From contig NZ_CP107880.1 in the NCBI RefSeq assembly GCF_036013745.1, positions 8,122,001-8,186,000 on the forward strand: a stretch of DNA of 64,000 nt, written 5' to 3'. Position numbers and translations under genes: made by a program. Below the pieces are notes generated by a model. It made no database searches. It was not told where the DNA came from and was given only the letters and a program-made list of their open reading frames with translations. This DNA comes from Streptomyces sp. NBC_00483 (GTDB lineage: Bacteria > Actinomycetota > Actinomycetes > Streptomycetales > Streptomycetaceae). Positions 18,336-27,550 of this stretch are shown in pieces (the stretch's first letter is position 1; the number at the start of each line of letters is the position of its first letter).

Positions 18336-18347
18336 CTACTGCAGTAG
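18336..18347. promoter_or_regulatory. Perfect palindrome in the promoter region of the FtsX-type ABC transporter
   Basis: CTACTGCAGTAG is a 12-bp perfect palindrome about 100 bp before the ATPase start. It lies in a 142-bp gap and is the only symmetrical element there, so it is a candidate operator for a transporter regulator encoded elsewhere. Confidence 0.35.
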
Positions 18348-18449
18348 CACCTCCATATTGGCTCCTGGGTATGACGCCAGGCGCCCGACCGTTCTCGCAC
18401 ACTCCTCTCCGTCAGAGCGAGGAAGAGTACGAGAGGGCGGGACAGGGCC

Positions 18450-19280
18450 ATGAGGCTACGCAGGGGCAAGCAGCGGACGATCGAGGACAACCGGCCGGAG
18501 GCGCGGGCCGGCACGCCGGGTCTCGCTGTCGAACTGCGCGGTGTGCGGCGGCAGTACGGGCGCGGTGCCGGTGCGGTGCACGCCCTTGCGGGCGTCGATC
18601 TCGCTCTGCCGCGCGGCACGTTCACGGCCGTGATGGGGCCGTCCGGTTCCGGCAAGTCCACCTTCCTGCAGTGCGCCGCCGGGCTCGACCGGCCGTCGGC
18701 GGGATCCGTGCATCTTGGTGGCACGGAGATCACCGGCATGAGCGAGAACCGGCTCACCGAGCTGCGCCGCAGCCGCCTCGGCTTCGTTTTCCAGGCGTTC
18801 AACCTGCTGCCGTCGCTGACCGTGGAGCAGAACGTGCTGCTGCCCTTGCGTCTCGCCGGGCGCCGCCAGGACCGCCGCCGGGCGGCCGCGATGCTCGCGC
18901 AGGTCGGACTCGCGGACAAGGCGCGGCGCCGGCCCGGCGAACTCTCCGGTGGCCAGCAGCAGCGGGTGGCCATCGCCCGCGCCCTGGTCACGAACCCCGA
19001 CGTGGTGTTCGCCGACGAGCCCACCGGCGCCCTCGACACAGGCACCGCCGCCGAGGTCCTGGGCCTGCTCCGCAACGCCGTCGACCACCTCGGTGCCACC
19101 GTCGTCATGGTCACGCACGACCCGGCCGCGGCCGCCTGGGCCGACCGCGTGCTGTTCCTCGCCGACGGCGCCTTCGCCGACAGCCTGGAGCGCGGTTCGG
19201 CGGAGCAGATCGCGGCGCGGATGGCGACGCTCGCCGCCCGCACCTCCCGCGCGGGCGCGATGGCGGGGGCGGCGGCATGA
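18450..19280 (+). CDS. ABC transporter ATP-binding protein (LolD/MacB type)
   Basis: A 276-residue ATPase with Walker A GPSGSGKST starting at residue 73, signature LSGGQQQRVAIARAL, Walker B VVFADEPTGALD and an H-loop VTHD. The FADEPTGALD motif and the partner permease place it in the MacB/LolCDE-like group. It overlaps the permease gene by 4 bp. In Streptomyces such pairs export or resist membrane-active peptides; the substrate here is unknown. Confidence 0.92.
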   Translation: MRLRRGKQRTIEDNRPEARAGTPGLAVELRGVRRQYGRGAGAVHALAGVDLALPRGTFTAVMGPSGSGKSTFLQCAAGLDRPSAGSVHLGGTEITGMSENRLTELRRSRLGFVFQAFNLLPSLTVEQNVLLPLRLAGRRQDRRRAAAMLAQVGLADKARRRPGELSGGQQQRVAIARALVTNPDVVFADEPTGALDTGTAAEVLGLLRNAVDHLGATVVMVTHDPAAAAWADRVLFLADGAFADSLERGSAEQIAARMATLAARTSRAGAMAGAAA

Positions 19281-21802
19281 GGAGCCTTGGCCCCAACGGC
19301 CTCGCGCGGGCGGCCGTACGCTTCAAACCCGCCTCGTTCGCAGGCACATTCGTCGCGCTGCTGATGTCGGCTCTGATCGTCGCGGCCTGCGGCACCCTGC
19401 TGGAGACGGGTGTACGTGCTTCGGTTCCGGCGGAGCGGTACGCGAGGGCGCAGGTCGTGGCGGCGGCCGACCAGTCCGCGCGGGTCGTCGCCGACACCGT
19501 CGACGGTCCCGAGGAATCCGCGTACCCGCTGCCGGACACCGCGCGCGTGGACGCGGGGCTCGCGGCGAAGGCGGCCCGGGCGCCGGGTGCCGAGGCGGCG
19601 GTGGCGGACTTCACCTTCCCGGTGCGGCAGGGCTCCTCCTCGCCCAGCACGCTCACCGGCCACGGCTGGGGCTCGCACGCCTTCACCGGGACCGCGCTGT
19701 CGGCGGGCGCCGCGCCGCGCACGGGAGAGGTGGCGCTCGACGCCGCCGCGGCCCGAAGCGCGAAGGTCGGCGTCGGCGACACTGTGACGCTCGAAACGGC
19801 GGCGGGACGCGCGGAGTTCAGGGTGTCCGGTCTTGCCGAGGCCGGGGCCGGGGACACCACGGCGGCAGGCACGGCGGCCAGCGGCGGAGCCACGGCCTGG
19901 TTCGCCGATGCGGAGGCCCCGGCGCTGTCCGGGCACCCCGGCAAGGCCGACGCCATCGCCGTACTGGCCAAGGACGGCGCGGACACCGGCGCCCTCGCCA
20001 CCGCCGTCGAGAAGGCCCTGACCGGCTCCGGCGCACAGGTGCTCACCGGTGACGACCGCGGCGAGGTCGAGGACCACGGCCTCGCGTACGCCAAGGAGAC
20101 GCTCACCGCACTTGGCGGTTCCTTCGGCGGGATCGCCACGCTGGTCGCCGTCTTCACCGCGGCCGGCACGGTCGCCCTCTCCGTCGGCCAGCGCACCCGC
20201 GAGTTCGCGCTGCTGCGTGCTGTCGGCGCCACCCCACGGCAGATCCGCCGGGCGGTCGCCTCCGAGGCGCTGCTCGTCGCGCCGCTCGCCGGGGTGCTCG
20301 GGTGCCTGCCGGGCATCGGGCTCGCGCACTGGTGGTTCGGGCAGCTGAAGGACCGCGGGGCCGTCCCGCAGGCGGTCGAGCTGCACGTCTCGTGGATCCC
20401 GCTGGTCGCGGCCGTCGGGACCGGGCTGCTCACGGCGCTCGGTGCCGGGTGGATCGCCGGGCGCAGGCCCGCGAAGATCAAGCCGGGTCAGGCGCTCGCC
20501 GAGGCCTCGGTGGAGCGGCTGCGCCCGGGCGTCATCCGTACGGTGCTCGGGGTCGCGGCCCTCGGCGGCGGATCGGCGCTCGCCGGCGTCGCGGCCTCCA
20601 CCGCCGGAGCCGACGCGGCGAACGCCTCGCTCGGCGTCGTCATGCTCTTCATGCTCGCCGTCTCGCTGCTCGGCCCGCTGGTGGCCCGGCTGTGCGCGGC
20701 GCTCTTCGGCCTACTGCTGCGCGGGGGAGGGGCCTCGGCCTCGCTGGCGGCCGCCAATTCCCGGTCGAATTCCCGGCGGTTGGCCTCCGCGATCACGCCG
20801 ATCGTGCTGGCGATGGCCTTCGCCTCGACGCTGGTCTTCATGCACACGAGCGAGAGCAAGGTCTCCGCGGACCAGTTGCGCGAGGGCATCACGGCGGACC
20901 ACGTCGTCACCAACCCGGCGGGCCTGCCCGCGGGCGCCGCCGACCGGGCCGCCCACGCTCCCGGCGTGGACGCGGCCGTGAGCCTGCTCGACACGCAGGT
21001 GCTCGTACCGGTCGACTCGGGCGGCGAGACGTCGTTGCAGGCAACGGCGACCCAGGGCATCTCGGGCTCCGGCGCCGAGCTGGCCAAGGTGCAGGACCTG
21101 GATGTGCGCGGCGGCAGCCTGGACCGCGTGGGCGCGGGCCGCATCGCCATCGACAAGACCCTTGCCACGGCGGCGAAGGTGAAGGTCGGCGACAAGCTGC
21201 CGCTCTACCTCCCCGACGGCACGAAGGCCCGCCCGGAAGTCGCCGCGGTCTACGGCCGGGGCCTCGGCCTGGCGGCGGTGACCATGGACCGCGCGTCCCT
21301 GGCCGGCCACGTCACCTCGGGCTTCGACGGCACGCTACTGGTGCGCGGCGGCGATGCCGAGCCGCTCACCGCACTGGGCAGGGTCACCGATGCCTCGGGC
21401 TATGCCGTCGCGCAGAGCGTGGACAGCGAACTGGGGGCCTGGTCCAACTACATGATGGCCGCGGTCCTGGGCGGCTTCGCCGCCGTCGCGGCGGTCAACA
21501 CCCTGGTGATGACGGTCCTGGACCGCCGTCGCGAACTCACCGTGCTCCGCCTTGTCGGCTCCACGCGCCGCCAGGTGCTGCGGATGCTCCACTGGGAGAG
21601 CCTGCTGGTGTCGGCGGCGGGGGTGGCGCTCGGCACCACCATCGCGCTGATCACGCTGACCCCGATGATGCGCGGCATGACGGGGGAGTCCCCGTACATA
21701 CCACCGCTGCTGTACGGCACGTTCGCCGCGAGCGCGGTGTGCCTCGGTCTGCTCGCCGTAACCCTCCCTGCCCGCGCGGCACTTCGCGACAGGGAGGGGT
21801 GA
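19277..21802 (+). CDS. FtsX/MacB-like ABC transporter permease
   Basis: An 841-residue permease with two FtsX units. There is an N-terminal helix near residue 25 and a large extracellular domain, then a helix cluster at about 280-400 containing REFALLRAVGATPRQIRRAV. A second extracellular domain follows, then C-terminal helices with RRELTVLRLVGSTRRQVLRM. These duplicated RELxxLRxxGAT loops contact the ATPase and define the family. It works with the overlapping ATPase gene as a mechanotransmission-type exporter or sensor. No response regulator or kinase is adjacent. Confidence 0.92.
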   Translation: MRSLGPNGLARAAVRFKPASFAGTFVALLMSALIVAACGTLLETGVRASVPAERYARAQVVAAADQSARVVADTVDGPEESAYPLPDTARVDAGLAAKAARAPGAEAAVADFTFPVRQGSSSPSTLTGHGWGSHAFTGTALSAGAAPRTGEVALDAAAARSAKVGVGDTVTLETAAGRAEFRVSGLAEAGAGDTTAAGTAASGGATAWFADAEAPALSGHPGKADAIAVLAKDGADTGALATAVEKALTGSGAQVLTGDDRGEVEDHGLAYAKETLTALGGSFGGIATLVAVFTAAGTVALSVGQRTREFALLRAVGATPRQIRRAVASEALLVAPLAGVLGCLPGIGLAHWWFGQLKDRGAVPQAVELHVSWIPLVAAVGTGLLTALGAGWIAGRRPAKIKPGQALAEASVERLRPGVIRTVLGVAALGGGSALAGVAASTAGADAANASLGVVMLFMLAVSLLGPLVARLCAALFGLLLRGGGASASLAAANSRSNSRRLASAITPIVLAMAFASTLVFMHTSESKVSADQLREGITADHVVTNPAGLPAGAADRAAHAPGVDAAVSLLDTQVLVPVDSGGETSLQATATQGISGSGAELAKVQDLDVRGGSLDRVGAGRIAIDKTLATAAKVKVGDKLPLYLPDGTKARPEVAAVYGRGLGLAAVTMDRASLAGHVTSGFDGTLLVRGGDAEPLTALGRVTDASGYAVAQSVDSELGAWSNYMMAAVLGGFAAVAAVNTLVMTVLDRRRELTVLRLVGSTRRQVLRMLHWESLLVSAAGVALGTTIALITLTPMMRGMTGESPYIPPLLYGTFAASAVCLGLLAVTLPARAALRDREG

Positions 21803-21866
21803 CGTCGGGTCCGCGGCTCGGGCCCGGGGCCACGGCTCAGGCCCGGGCTTCGGTCGAGAGGGCGGT

Positions 21867-21906
21867 GGCGGGCCTCAGGTGCCGGGCCTCAGGTGCCGGG
21901 CCTCAG
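21867..21906. repeat. 14-bp tandem repeat at the 3' end of the phosphatase gene
   Basis: Nearly three copies of GCCGGGCCTCAGGT lie between the convergent permease and phosphatase genes; the third copy contains the phosphatase stop codon. The role is unknown. Confidence 0.5.
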
Positions 21907-22700
21907 TCGAGAAGGCGCTCGCGCAGCCGCTCGCGCGTCGCCGAGGTGAGCTTCAGGCCCTCTTCGAGGTAGCGGTCCGTGCTGCCCCACAGTTCGTCGA
22001 TCGTTTCGAGGCCCGCGTTGAGGTATTCGATGCGGGCGTCGAAGAGCGGGCTGAGCAGCTCCATGATCTCGGCGGAGTAGGCGTCCTTCGCGGTGGCGCT
22101 GCGGCGCACGTCGTAGCGGCGGTGCTTCTCGTTGGACTTGAGGTAGTCCGCCTCGATGGCGTCGCGCTCCACGCCCACCGCGAGCAGCGTCACCGCGATC
22201 GACAGGCCCGCGCGGTCCTTGCCCGCCGCGCAGTGCATCAGCGCGGGGAGGCCGTCCTCGGCGAGGGAGTGCAGCACGCGGCTGTGCTCGGCGGTGCGCT
22301 CCTTGATCATGGTGCGGTAGGAGTCCACGAGCCGGTTCGCCGCGCGGCCCTCGGAGAGGATCTGGCGGAGCTGGTCGATGTTGCCGTCGCGGACCATGGT
22401 CCAGAATTCGGCGCCGTCGGCCGGGTCGTTGAGCGGCAGGTTCAGATTGCGCACGCCGGGCAGTTCGACATCCGCGCCTTCCAGCTTCTGGTCCGCTGCG
22501 TTGCGGAAGTCGAAGACCGTGTGCAGACCGAGGGAGGAGAGGAAGGTCGAGTCCTCGGCCGTGGCGTGGGCGAGGTGACCGCTGCGGAACAGTACGCCCT
22601 GGCGCACGCGCCGGCCGTCCACGGTGGGCAGGCCGCCCACATCTCGGAAGTTGCGCACTCCGGTCAGCTCGGGCTCGGTGGACGGTGCGTGCTGCGTCAC
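21903..22700 (-). CDS. Tyrosine/serine protein phosphatase, IphP/PTP family
   Basis: A 265-residue phosphatase. The active-site P-loop HCAAGKDRAG lies at residues 156-165 with Cys157 as nucleophile. The N-terminal ELTGVRNFRDVGGL motif is typical of IphP-like (Y_phosphatase3) enzymes, which remove phosphate from phosphotyrosine, phosphoserine or phosphoinositides. I chose GTG at 22700 because GGGAGGAG lies about 5 nt upstream on the minus strand; the longer frame back to 22814 is not supported by a ribosome site. It is convergent with the ABC permease and divergent from the LysM peptidase. Confidence 0.88.
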   Translation of the reverse strand: MTQHAPSTEPELTGVRNFRDVGGLPTVDGRRVRQGVLFRSGHLAHATAEDSTFLSSLGLHTVFDFRNAADQKLEGADVELPGVRNLNLPLNDPADGAEFWTMVRDGNIDQLRQILSEGRAANRLVDSYRTMIKERTAEHSRVLHSLAEDGLPALMHCAAGKDRAGLSIAVTLLAVGVERDAIEADYLKSNEKHRRYDVRRSATAKDAYSAEIMELLSPLFDARIEYLNAGLETIDELWGSTDRYLEEGLKLTSATRERLRERLLD

Positions 22701-23030
22701 AGGGGCTCCTCCCAATCGGTGCACCGGCGTTGGGTCGCCGGCGGGCGCGCTCATGACGATACGACATCGGTTCCACAGGCAACCATCTGTCCGATTCGCC
22801 CCGTTCTGTATCAACTGTGCATGGATCGAAGGGGCTTGTGGGCGTGTGCGTGACCGGCTTCATGTTCGTGACGCTGCGTGCCGGGCGGCCCGGATTGCCT
22901 CCCCAGTGATCCCCGAAGGTATGGCGTTGGTAAAGCGAGAAATGTCGACGCAGGGTTACACAGGGAAGCCTCAGAAACCCAAGGAATTGCCGTCGCAGGT
23001 GAATTCGGGGTTTGTCGTCGCCATTGCCGT
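22701..23030. other. Divergent intergenic region without a gene
   Basis: Together with the riboswitch that follows, this forms a 557-bp gap. It should hold the divergent promoters of the phosphatase and the LysM peptidase. Several short frames cross it but none has a ribosome site or recognisable product. Confidence 0.5.
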
Positions 23031-23240
23031 TCGCCTACGGTCACCAATCAATCCGGTCGGAACGCCTAGTCCTGCCGCCGCCCGGATTCCTTTCGACTAC
23101 CCGTCACGGCAGGAGCGGGGGACCCACACGCACGACGCCGCGTAGGGATTTCCCGAAGCGGCTTGGGGTGAAGCCGTGCCCGTACCCCGGGCGCGGCCGG
23201 GCATCTCCAGCCCGAACCCGACAGCTCACCTCGTAGGCGA
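23031..23240 (+). ncRNA. ydaO-type cyclic di-AMP riboswitch
   Basis: The leader has the conserved core of the actinobacterial ydaO element: CGGCAGGAGCGGGGGACCCA at 23107, GGGGTGAAGCCG, the GGGCATCTCCAGCCC hairpin, and CCGAACCCGACAGCTCACC near the end. TCGCCTACG at 23031-23039 is exactly complementary to CGTAGGCGA at 23232-23240, a possible closing or switching stem. ydaO riboswitches bind c-di-AMP and in Streptomyces typically precede Rpf and LysM peptidase genes. It ends 2 bp before the ribosome site of the downstream peptidase, so expression should fall when c-di-AMP is high. Confidence 0.9.
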
Positions 23241-23257
23241 CGGAGAGGAAATTCAGC

Positions 23258-24040
23258 ATGCCCGCAAAGGGAAAGCACCGCCTTTCGACCTCCCAGCGCA
23301 TCGCCCGTGTCGCCGCCGTCGCCTCCGCCGGTGGAGCCGCGCTCGCCCTGCCGCTGATGGGCGCCACCGGCGCGCAGGCCGCGACGTCCGGCGGTACCGC
23401 CGACGCCACGACGTACACCGTCAAGGCCGGTGACACGCTCTCGAAGATCGCCAAGGCGCAGGACGTCGACGGCGGCTGGAAGAAGCTCTACGAGGACAAC
23501 AAGGACGCCGTCGGCTCCGACGCGGACCACCTCAAGATCGGCGTCAAGCTCGCCGTCGGCGGCGCGGCCGACAGCGACTCCGGCTCCGAGGGTGCGGCCA
23601 CCGCCACGCAGGCGAGTGCCAAGACCACCGCCTCCGGCGACTACGCGGCGCCGGTCGACGGTGCCAAGGGCACGGGCTACGGCAGCTCCGGCTCCATGTG
23701 GTCCAGCGGCAGCCACACCGGCGCCGACTTCTCGGTGCCGACCGGCACCTCCGTGAAGGCGATCGCCGACGGCACCGTCGTCTCGACCGGCTCGGGCGGC
23801 GCGTACGGCAACGAGGTCGTCGTCGAGCACGCCGACGGCCACTTCTCCCAGTACGGCCACCTGTCCTCGATCGGCGTCGCCCAGGGCGACACCGTGACGG
23901 CCGGCCAGGAGATCGCCAAGTCCGGCGCGACGGGCAACGTCACGGGACCGCACCTGCACTTCGAGGTCCGCACCACCGCGGACTACGGCTCGGACATCGA
24001 CCCGATCGCGTACCTGAGCGAGCACGGCGTGAACGCCTGA
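23258..24040 (+). CDS. Secreted LysM-M23 peptidoglycan endopeptidase
   Basis: A 260-residue secreted protein. The signal peptide spans about residues 1-41 (twin basic start, hydrophobic core, cleavage near GAQAA). A LysM domain at 52-99 (TYTVKAGDTLSKIAK) binds peptidoglycan. An M23 domain covers about 140-255 with zinc ligands in SHTGADFS and HLHFE and the GHVTGPH-type loop. It should cleave stem-peptide crossbridges during growth or germination. GGAGAGGAA precedes the ATG, and the leader is a c-di-AMP riboswitch, tying wall hydrolysis to that signal. Confidence 0.95.
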   Translation: MPAKGKHRLSTSQRIARVAAVASAGGAALALPLMGATGAQAATSGGTADATTYTVKAGDTLSKIAKAQDVDGGWKKLYEDNKDAVGSDADHLKIGVKLAVGGAADSDSGSEGAATATQASAKTTASGDYAAPVDGAKGTGYGSSGSMWSSGSHTGADFSVPTGTSVKAIADGTVVSTGSGGAYGNEVVVEHADGHFSQYGHLSSIGVAQGDTVTAGQEIAKSGATGNVTGPHLHFEVRTTADYGSDIDPIAYLSEHGVNA

Positions 24041-24070
24041 GGCATCTCGTAGCGGTCGCGACCGCTCGCT

Positions 24071-24109
24071 CACTTCGGCGCCCGGGGCTGTCCCCCGGGC
24101 GCCGAAGTG
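24071..24109 (+). terminator. Strong 17-bp hairpin terminator
   Basis: A perfect 17-bp stem (CACTTCGGCGCCCGGGG and its complement) around a 5-nt loop, 31 bp after the peptidase stop and without a T-tract. It insulates the SGNH hydrolase gene. Confidence 0.85.
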
Positions 24110-24207
24110 CGTTCCCGCGCTTATTCCCCAGGTGGCGAGTGGGTTATCTCACCACGCGTCAACCCCTGGCTACGGTCGCGTAGGTCACAGTCGAGGGTGA
24201 AAGATGT

Positions 24208-25041
24208 GTGGTCGTGGCAAACGAATCGAGAGCACTCACGGAGACACTCAACGGCACGATCCGGTCCTACGCGGCCGTGGGCGACAGCTTCACCGAAGGA
24301 GTCGGTGACCCCGGGCCCGACGGGAAGTTCGCGGGCTGGGCCGACCGGCTCGCCGTCCTCCTGGACGACCGCGTCCCCGAGGACACCTTCAAGTACGCGA
24401 ACCTGGCCGTGCGCGGCAAGCTCCTCGACCAGGTCGTCGCGGACCAGGTCCCGAAGGCGGTCGAGCTCGCCCCCGACCTGGTGACCCTGGTCGCCGGCGG
24501 CAACGACATCATCCGCCCCGGCACCGACCCGGACGACGTGGCCGAACGCTTCGAGAAGGCCGTCGCCCGGCTCTCCGACGCCGTGGGCACCGTCATGGTG
24601 GCCACCGGCTTCGACACCCGTGACGTGGCCGTGCTCAAGCACCTGCGCGGCAAGATCGCCACGTACAACATGCATGTGCGGGCGATCGCCGACCGGCACG
24701 GCTGTCTGATGCTCGACCTGTGGTCCCTGAAGTCCATCCAGGACCGCAGGGCCTGGGACGACGACCGCCTCCACCTGTCGCCCGAGGGGCACACGCGGGT
24801 GGCGCTGCGCGCCGGTCAGGCGCTGGGCATCGACGTGCCGGCCGACCCCGAGCAGGCGTGGCCGCTGCTCCCGCCCCGCGGCACGTTCGAGGTGCGGCGC
24901 GACGACATGCACTGGGCGCGCGAGTTCCTGGTGCCGTGGATCGGGCGCCGGCTGCGAGGCGAGTCCTCCGGCGACCGGGTACAGGCGAAGGGCTTCGTGG
25001 ACCCGCACGCGGTGAAGGCGCACCTGGAGGCGGCGTCCTGA
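24208..25041 (+). CDS. SGNH/GDSL-family hydrolase
   Basis: A 277-residue protein. Block I GDSFTEG at residues 25-31 carries the nucleophile Ser27, block III GGNDIIRP follows near residue 93, and block V is DDRLHLSPEGH with the catalytic Asp and His. No signal peptide is present, so it is cytoplasmic, probably an esterase or lipase-like enzyme of unknown substrate. Start GTG 24208 follows GAGGGTGAAAG; GTG 24214 is also possible. Confidence 0.88.
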   Translation: MVVANESRALTETLNGTIRSYAAVGDSFTEGVGDPGPDGKFAGWADRLAVLLDDRVPEDTFKYANLAVRGKLLDQVVADQVPKAVELAPDLVTLVAGGNDIIRPGTDPDDVAERFEKAVARLSDAVGTVMVATGFDTRDVAVLKHLRGKIATYNMHVRAIADRHGCLMLDLWSLKSIQDRRAWDDDRLHLSPEGHTRVALRAGQALGIDVPADPEQAWPLLPPRGTFEVRRDDMHWAREFLVPWIGRRLRGESSGDRVQAKGFVDPHAVKAHLEAAS

Positions 25042-25083
25042 CGCGTTGAACCTCGGCGGTGCGGTGGCGCTGACGGCCTCCCG

Positions 25084-25722
25084 TCAGCGCCCCGCCCCGG
25101 TCAACTCCGCGCGCTCGAGCCCCAGTTCGCGGGCGAGCGCCTCATCCACCCACTCCTGCATACGGGCCCGCGAAACCGCGGCCGGCCTGGCGCGCCCGTC
25201 GTCGTATGCCGTCAGCTGCACGGCGAGCCCGTCGAGCAGCGCCGTGAGCCGCAGCGCCGCCGCCATCGGGTCGGGGCAGACGAACTCGCCCGCCACCACG
25301 CCCTCGGCGACCACCTCGGCGAGCGCCGCCTTCCACTGCCGGTCGAGGTCCCGCGTGACCTCCCGCAGCGCGGGCTCGCGCAGCGCCGCCGCCCAGCCCT
25401 CGATCCACAGCCGCCACCCCTTGGCCTGACCCGTCGGCGCGTACCAGCGCACCGCGGCGCGCAGCCGCTTCAGGGCCGTCGTGCGGCGACCGAGCAGCTT
25501 GCGCAGATGGGCCAGGTCGCTCTCGGCGGCGTGCGCGAACGCGGCCGCGACGAGCTTCTCCTTCGTCGAGAAGTGGTACAGCACCAGCGCGTTGCTCACG
25601 CCGAGCGCCGATGCCACGTCGGCGATGCGCACGGCGGCCACCCCGCGCACCTCGATCTGCTCGATGGCGGCCTTCAACAGCTCTTCGCGCCGCTCGGCCA
25701 CGCTCAACCGGACTCTGGTCAC
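25084..25722 (-). CDS. TetR/AcrR family transcriptional regulator
   Basis: A 212-residue repressor-type protein. The N-terminal helix-turn-helix is RIADVASALGVSNALVLYHFSTKEKL (about residues 32-57); the C-terminal ligand domain resembles BetI-like members (TetR_C_6 type). It is divergent from an APC permease, and the intergenic space holds an ACTGA-N8-TCAGT inverted repeat. The same motif recurs twice upstream of the acyl-CoA dehydrogenase operon 8 kb away, so this protein is the best candidate to control both. The inducer is unknown; an amino acid or acyl-CoA catabolite is plausible. Confidence 0.9.
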   Translation of the reverse strand: MTRVRLSVAERREELLKAAIEQIEVRGVAAVRIADVASALGVSNALVLYHFSTKEKLVAAAFAHAAESDLAHLRKLLGRRTTALKRLRAAVRWYAPTGQAKGWRLWIEGWAAALREPALREVTRDLDRQWKAALAEVVAEGVVAGEFVCPDPMAAALRLTALLDGLAVQLTAYDDGRARPAAVSRARMQEWVDEALARELGLERAELTGAGR

Positions 25723-25818
25723 GCCGCAAGCCTAGTTGTTCTCGGGTGTCGACTCGTTCACGTGCAGGACTCTTGACGCCTCGCAGTCGTACAGGTCACA
25801 GTCGCATCACGTTCCACT

Positions 25819-25836
25819 ACTGACTGTCCGTTCAGT
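25819..25836. promoter_or_regulatory. TetR-type operator ACTGA-N8-TCAGT (site A)
   Basis: ACTGACTGTCCGTTCAGT has 5-bp inverted arms 8 nt apart and can also be read as TGACTG-N6-CAGTCA. It lies between the TetR gene and the divergent APC permease, 101 bp before the permease start. Identical spacing recurs at 33818 and 33873. Confidence 0.65.
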
Positions 25837-25936
25837 CAATAAGTCGGTCGGTCGGGGGTAAGCGCGGCCTGAGCAAAACCCGAAGTGCTGTCAGTGCCGT
25901 CCTCGTTCGTTCTCGCTGTTCTCGCCAGGAGCAATC

Positions 25937-27511
25937 GTGACCCAAGCGCCATCCCTCTCGCCGACCCCGCCCGCCGGGGACGAGCCCGACCTCTCCGAAG
26001 GCTGGGGCGAGCAGCGCTCACGGCTGCGCAAGGATCTGCGCCGGCTGGACGTGCTGTTCTTCCTCATCTGCACGCTCGTCGGCCTGGACACCATCGGATC
26101 CGTCGCCGCACAGGGCCCGCAGGGCCTGACCTGGATGGTCATCCTGGCGGTCCTCTTCTTCCTCCCCTACGGGCTACTCGTCGCCGAACTCGGCTCGGCC
26201 TTCCCCGTGCAGGGCGGCCCGTACGTGTGGACGCGCCTGGCCTTCGGCCGGCTCGTCGCGGGCGTCAACCAGCTCCTCTACTGGATCTCCAACCCGGTCT
26301 GGGTGGGCGGCAGCCTGTGCATCATCGCGCTGACCACCTGGGAGGAGTTCTTCACGCCGCTGCCGGGCTTCTGGAAGTACGTCGCCGGGTTCGTGTTCAT
26401 CTGGGGCGGTGCGCTCGCCGTGGTGCAGTCCGTACGCATCGGCAAGTGGGTGCCCATCGCGGGCGCCGTCGCGCGCGTCGTGCTGCTCGGCTTCTTCCTC
26501 GTGTCCGTCGTCGTCTACGCCGCCGAACATGGCGTGCACGCCCTACCCGCGGGCGAATTCACGCCTACGTATGCGGGCTTCGTGGCGCTCGTCCCGGTGC
26601 TCATCTTCAACTACGTAGGCTTCGAACTGCCCAGCTCGGCCGCCGAGGAGATGAAGAACCCGCGCCGTGACATCCCCCTGTCGATCCTGCGCTCCGGGCT
26701 CGCCGCCGTGCTCCTCTACGGAGGCCCCATCCTCGGCATCCTGTTCGTCCTGCCCAGCCAGGAGATCGGCAGCCTGGGCGGCTTCATCGACGCCTGCAAG
26801 GCCGTCTTCACCGTCTACGGCGGCTCCATCGCGGCCGACGGCACGGTGACGCTGACCGGGCTCGGCGCCGTATTCGGCGGCGTCGCCGCGGCGGGCCTCA
26901 TCATCGGCCTGCTCACCTCCGGTGTCACCTGGGCCATGGGCGCCCACCGCGCGCAGGCCGTGGCGTGCGCGGACGGCGCGGGTCCGGCCTGGCTGGGCCG
27001 CATCTCCGAGAAGCACGGCACCCCGGTACGGGTCAACATCCTGTCCGCCGTGCTCGGTTCGATCCTGTTCGTCGTCGCCCTCAACCTCACCGGCGGCGAC
27101 GGAGAGAAGTACTTCGCGGCGGGCCTCGGCCTGACCATCAGCACGACGTTCATCTCCTACGTCATCACGTTCCCGAGCCTCGCCGTGCTGCGCCGCAAGT
27201 ACCCCGACCAGGAGCGCCCCTACGCCGTGCCCGGCGGCCGGGTGGGCGCCTGGATCGTGACCGCGCTCGCCACCGGCTTCGTGGCGTTCACCGTGGTCGT
27301 GCTCGTCTGGCCCGGTTTCGGGGTCGGTTGGTTCGGCACCTCGGGCAACCCGGCGGACTCGCTGCCCGAGTCGTTCGCGGGCCAGCGGCTGCCGTACACG
27401 CTCAGCCAGGTGCTGCCGCTGCTGCTGTTCGTCGTGATCGGGTTGGTGTTCTACGCGGCCGGAACCAGGGCCCGGCGGAAGGCCTCTGGCGGTTCCGGCC
27501 ACAGTGGTTGA
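25937..27511 (+). CDS. APC family amino acid permease
   Basis: A 524-residue transporter with about 12 membrane helices. The first helix is LDVLFFLICTLVGLDTIGSVAAQG, and the conserved APC segment LIFNYVGFELPSSAAEEMKNPRRDIP (helix 6 region) is present. Proton-coupled import of amino acids or amines is the family function. The gene is divergent from a TetR regulator with an operator between them, and convergent with a four-gene operon containing an amino acid dehydrogenase and a 2-oxoacid decarboxylase. It is therefore a good candidate importer for that pathway's substrate. Confidence 0.9.
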   Translation: MTQAPSLSPTPPAGDEPDLSEGWGEQRSRLRKDLRRLDVLFFLICTLVGLDTIGSVAAQGPQGLTWMVILAVLFFLPYGLLVAELGSAFPVQGGPYVWTRLAFGRLVAGVNQLLYWISNPVWVGGSLCIIALTTWEEFFTPLPGFWKYVAGFVFIWGGALAVVQSVRIGKWVPIAGAVARVVLLGFFLVSVVVYAAEHGVHALPAGEFTPTYAGFVALVPVLIFNYVGFELPSSAAEEMKNPRRDIPLSILRSGLAAVLLYGGPILGILFVLPSQEIGSLGGFIDACKAVFTVYGGSIAADGTVTLTGLGAVFGGVAAAGLIIGLLTSGVTWAMGAHRAQAVACADGAGPAWLGRISEKHGTPVRVNILSAVLGSILFVVALNLTGGDGEKYFAAGLGLTISTTFISYVITFPSLAVLRRKYPDQERPYAVPGGRVGAWIVTALATGFVAFTVVVLVWPGFGVGWFGTSGNPADSLPESFAGQRLPYTLSQVLPLLLFVVIGLVFYAAGTRARRKASGGSGHSG

Positions 27512-27550
27512 GGTCGCGGGGCGCTGCCCCGGACCCCGCTGGCTCTCGTC

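Noticed and set aside
27518..27530. GGGGC-GCT-GCCCC hairpin between convergent genes as a terminator
   Set aside because: Only 5 bp of stem with a 3-nt loop in GC-rich DNA; too weak to call, although its place between two stops would fit.
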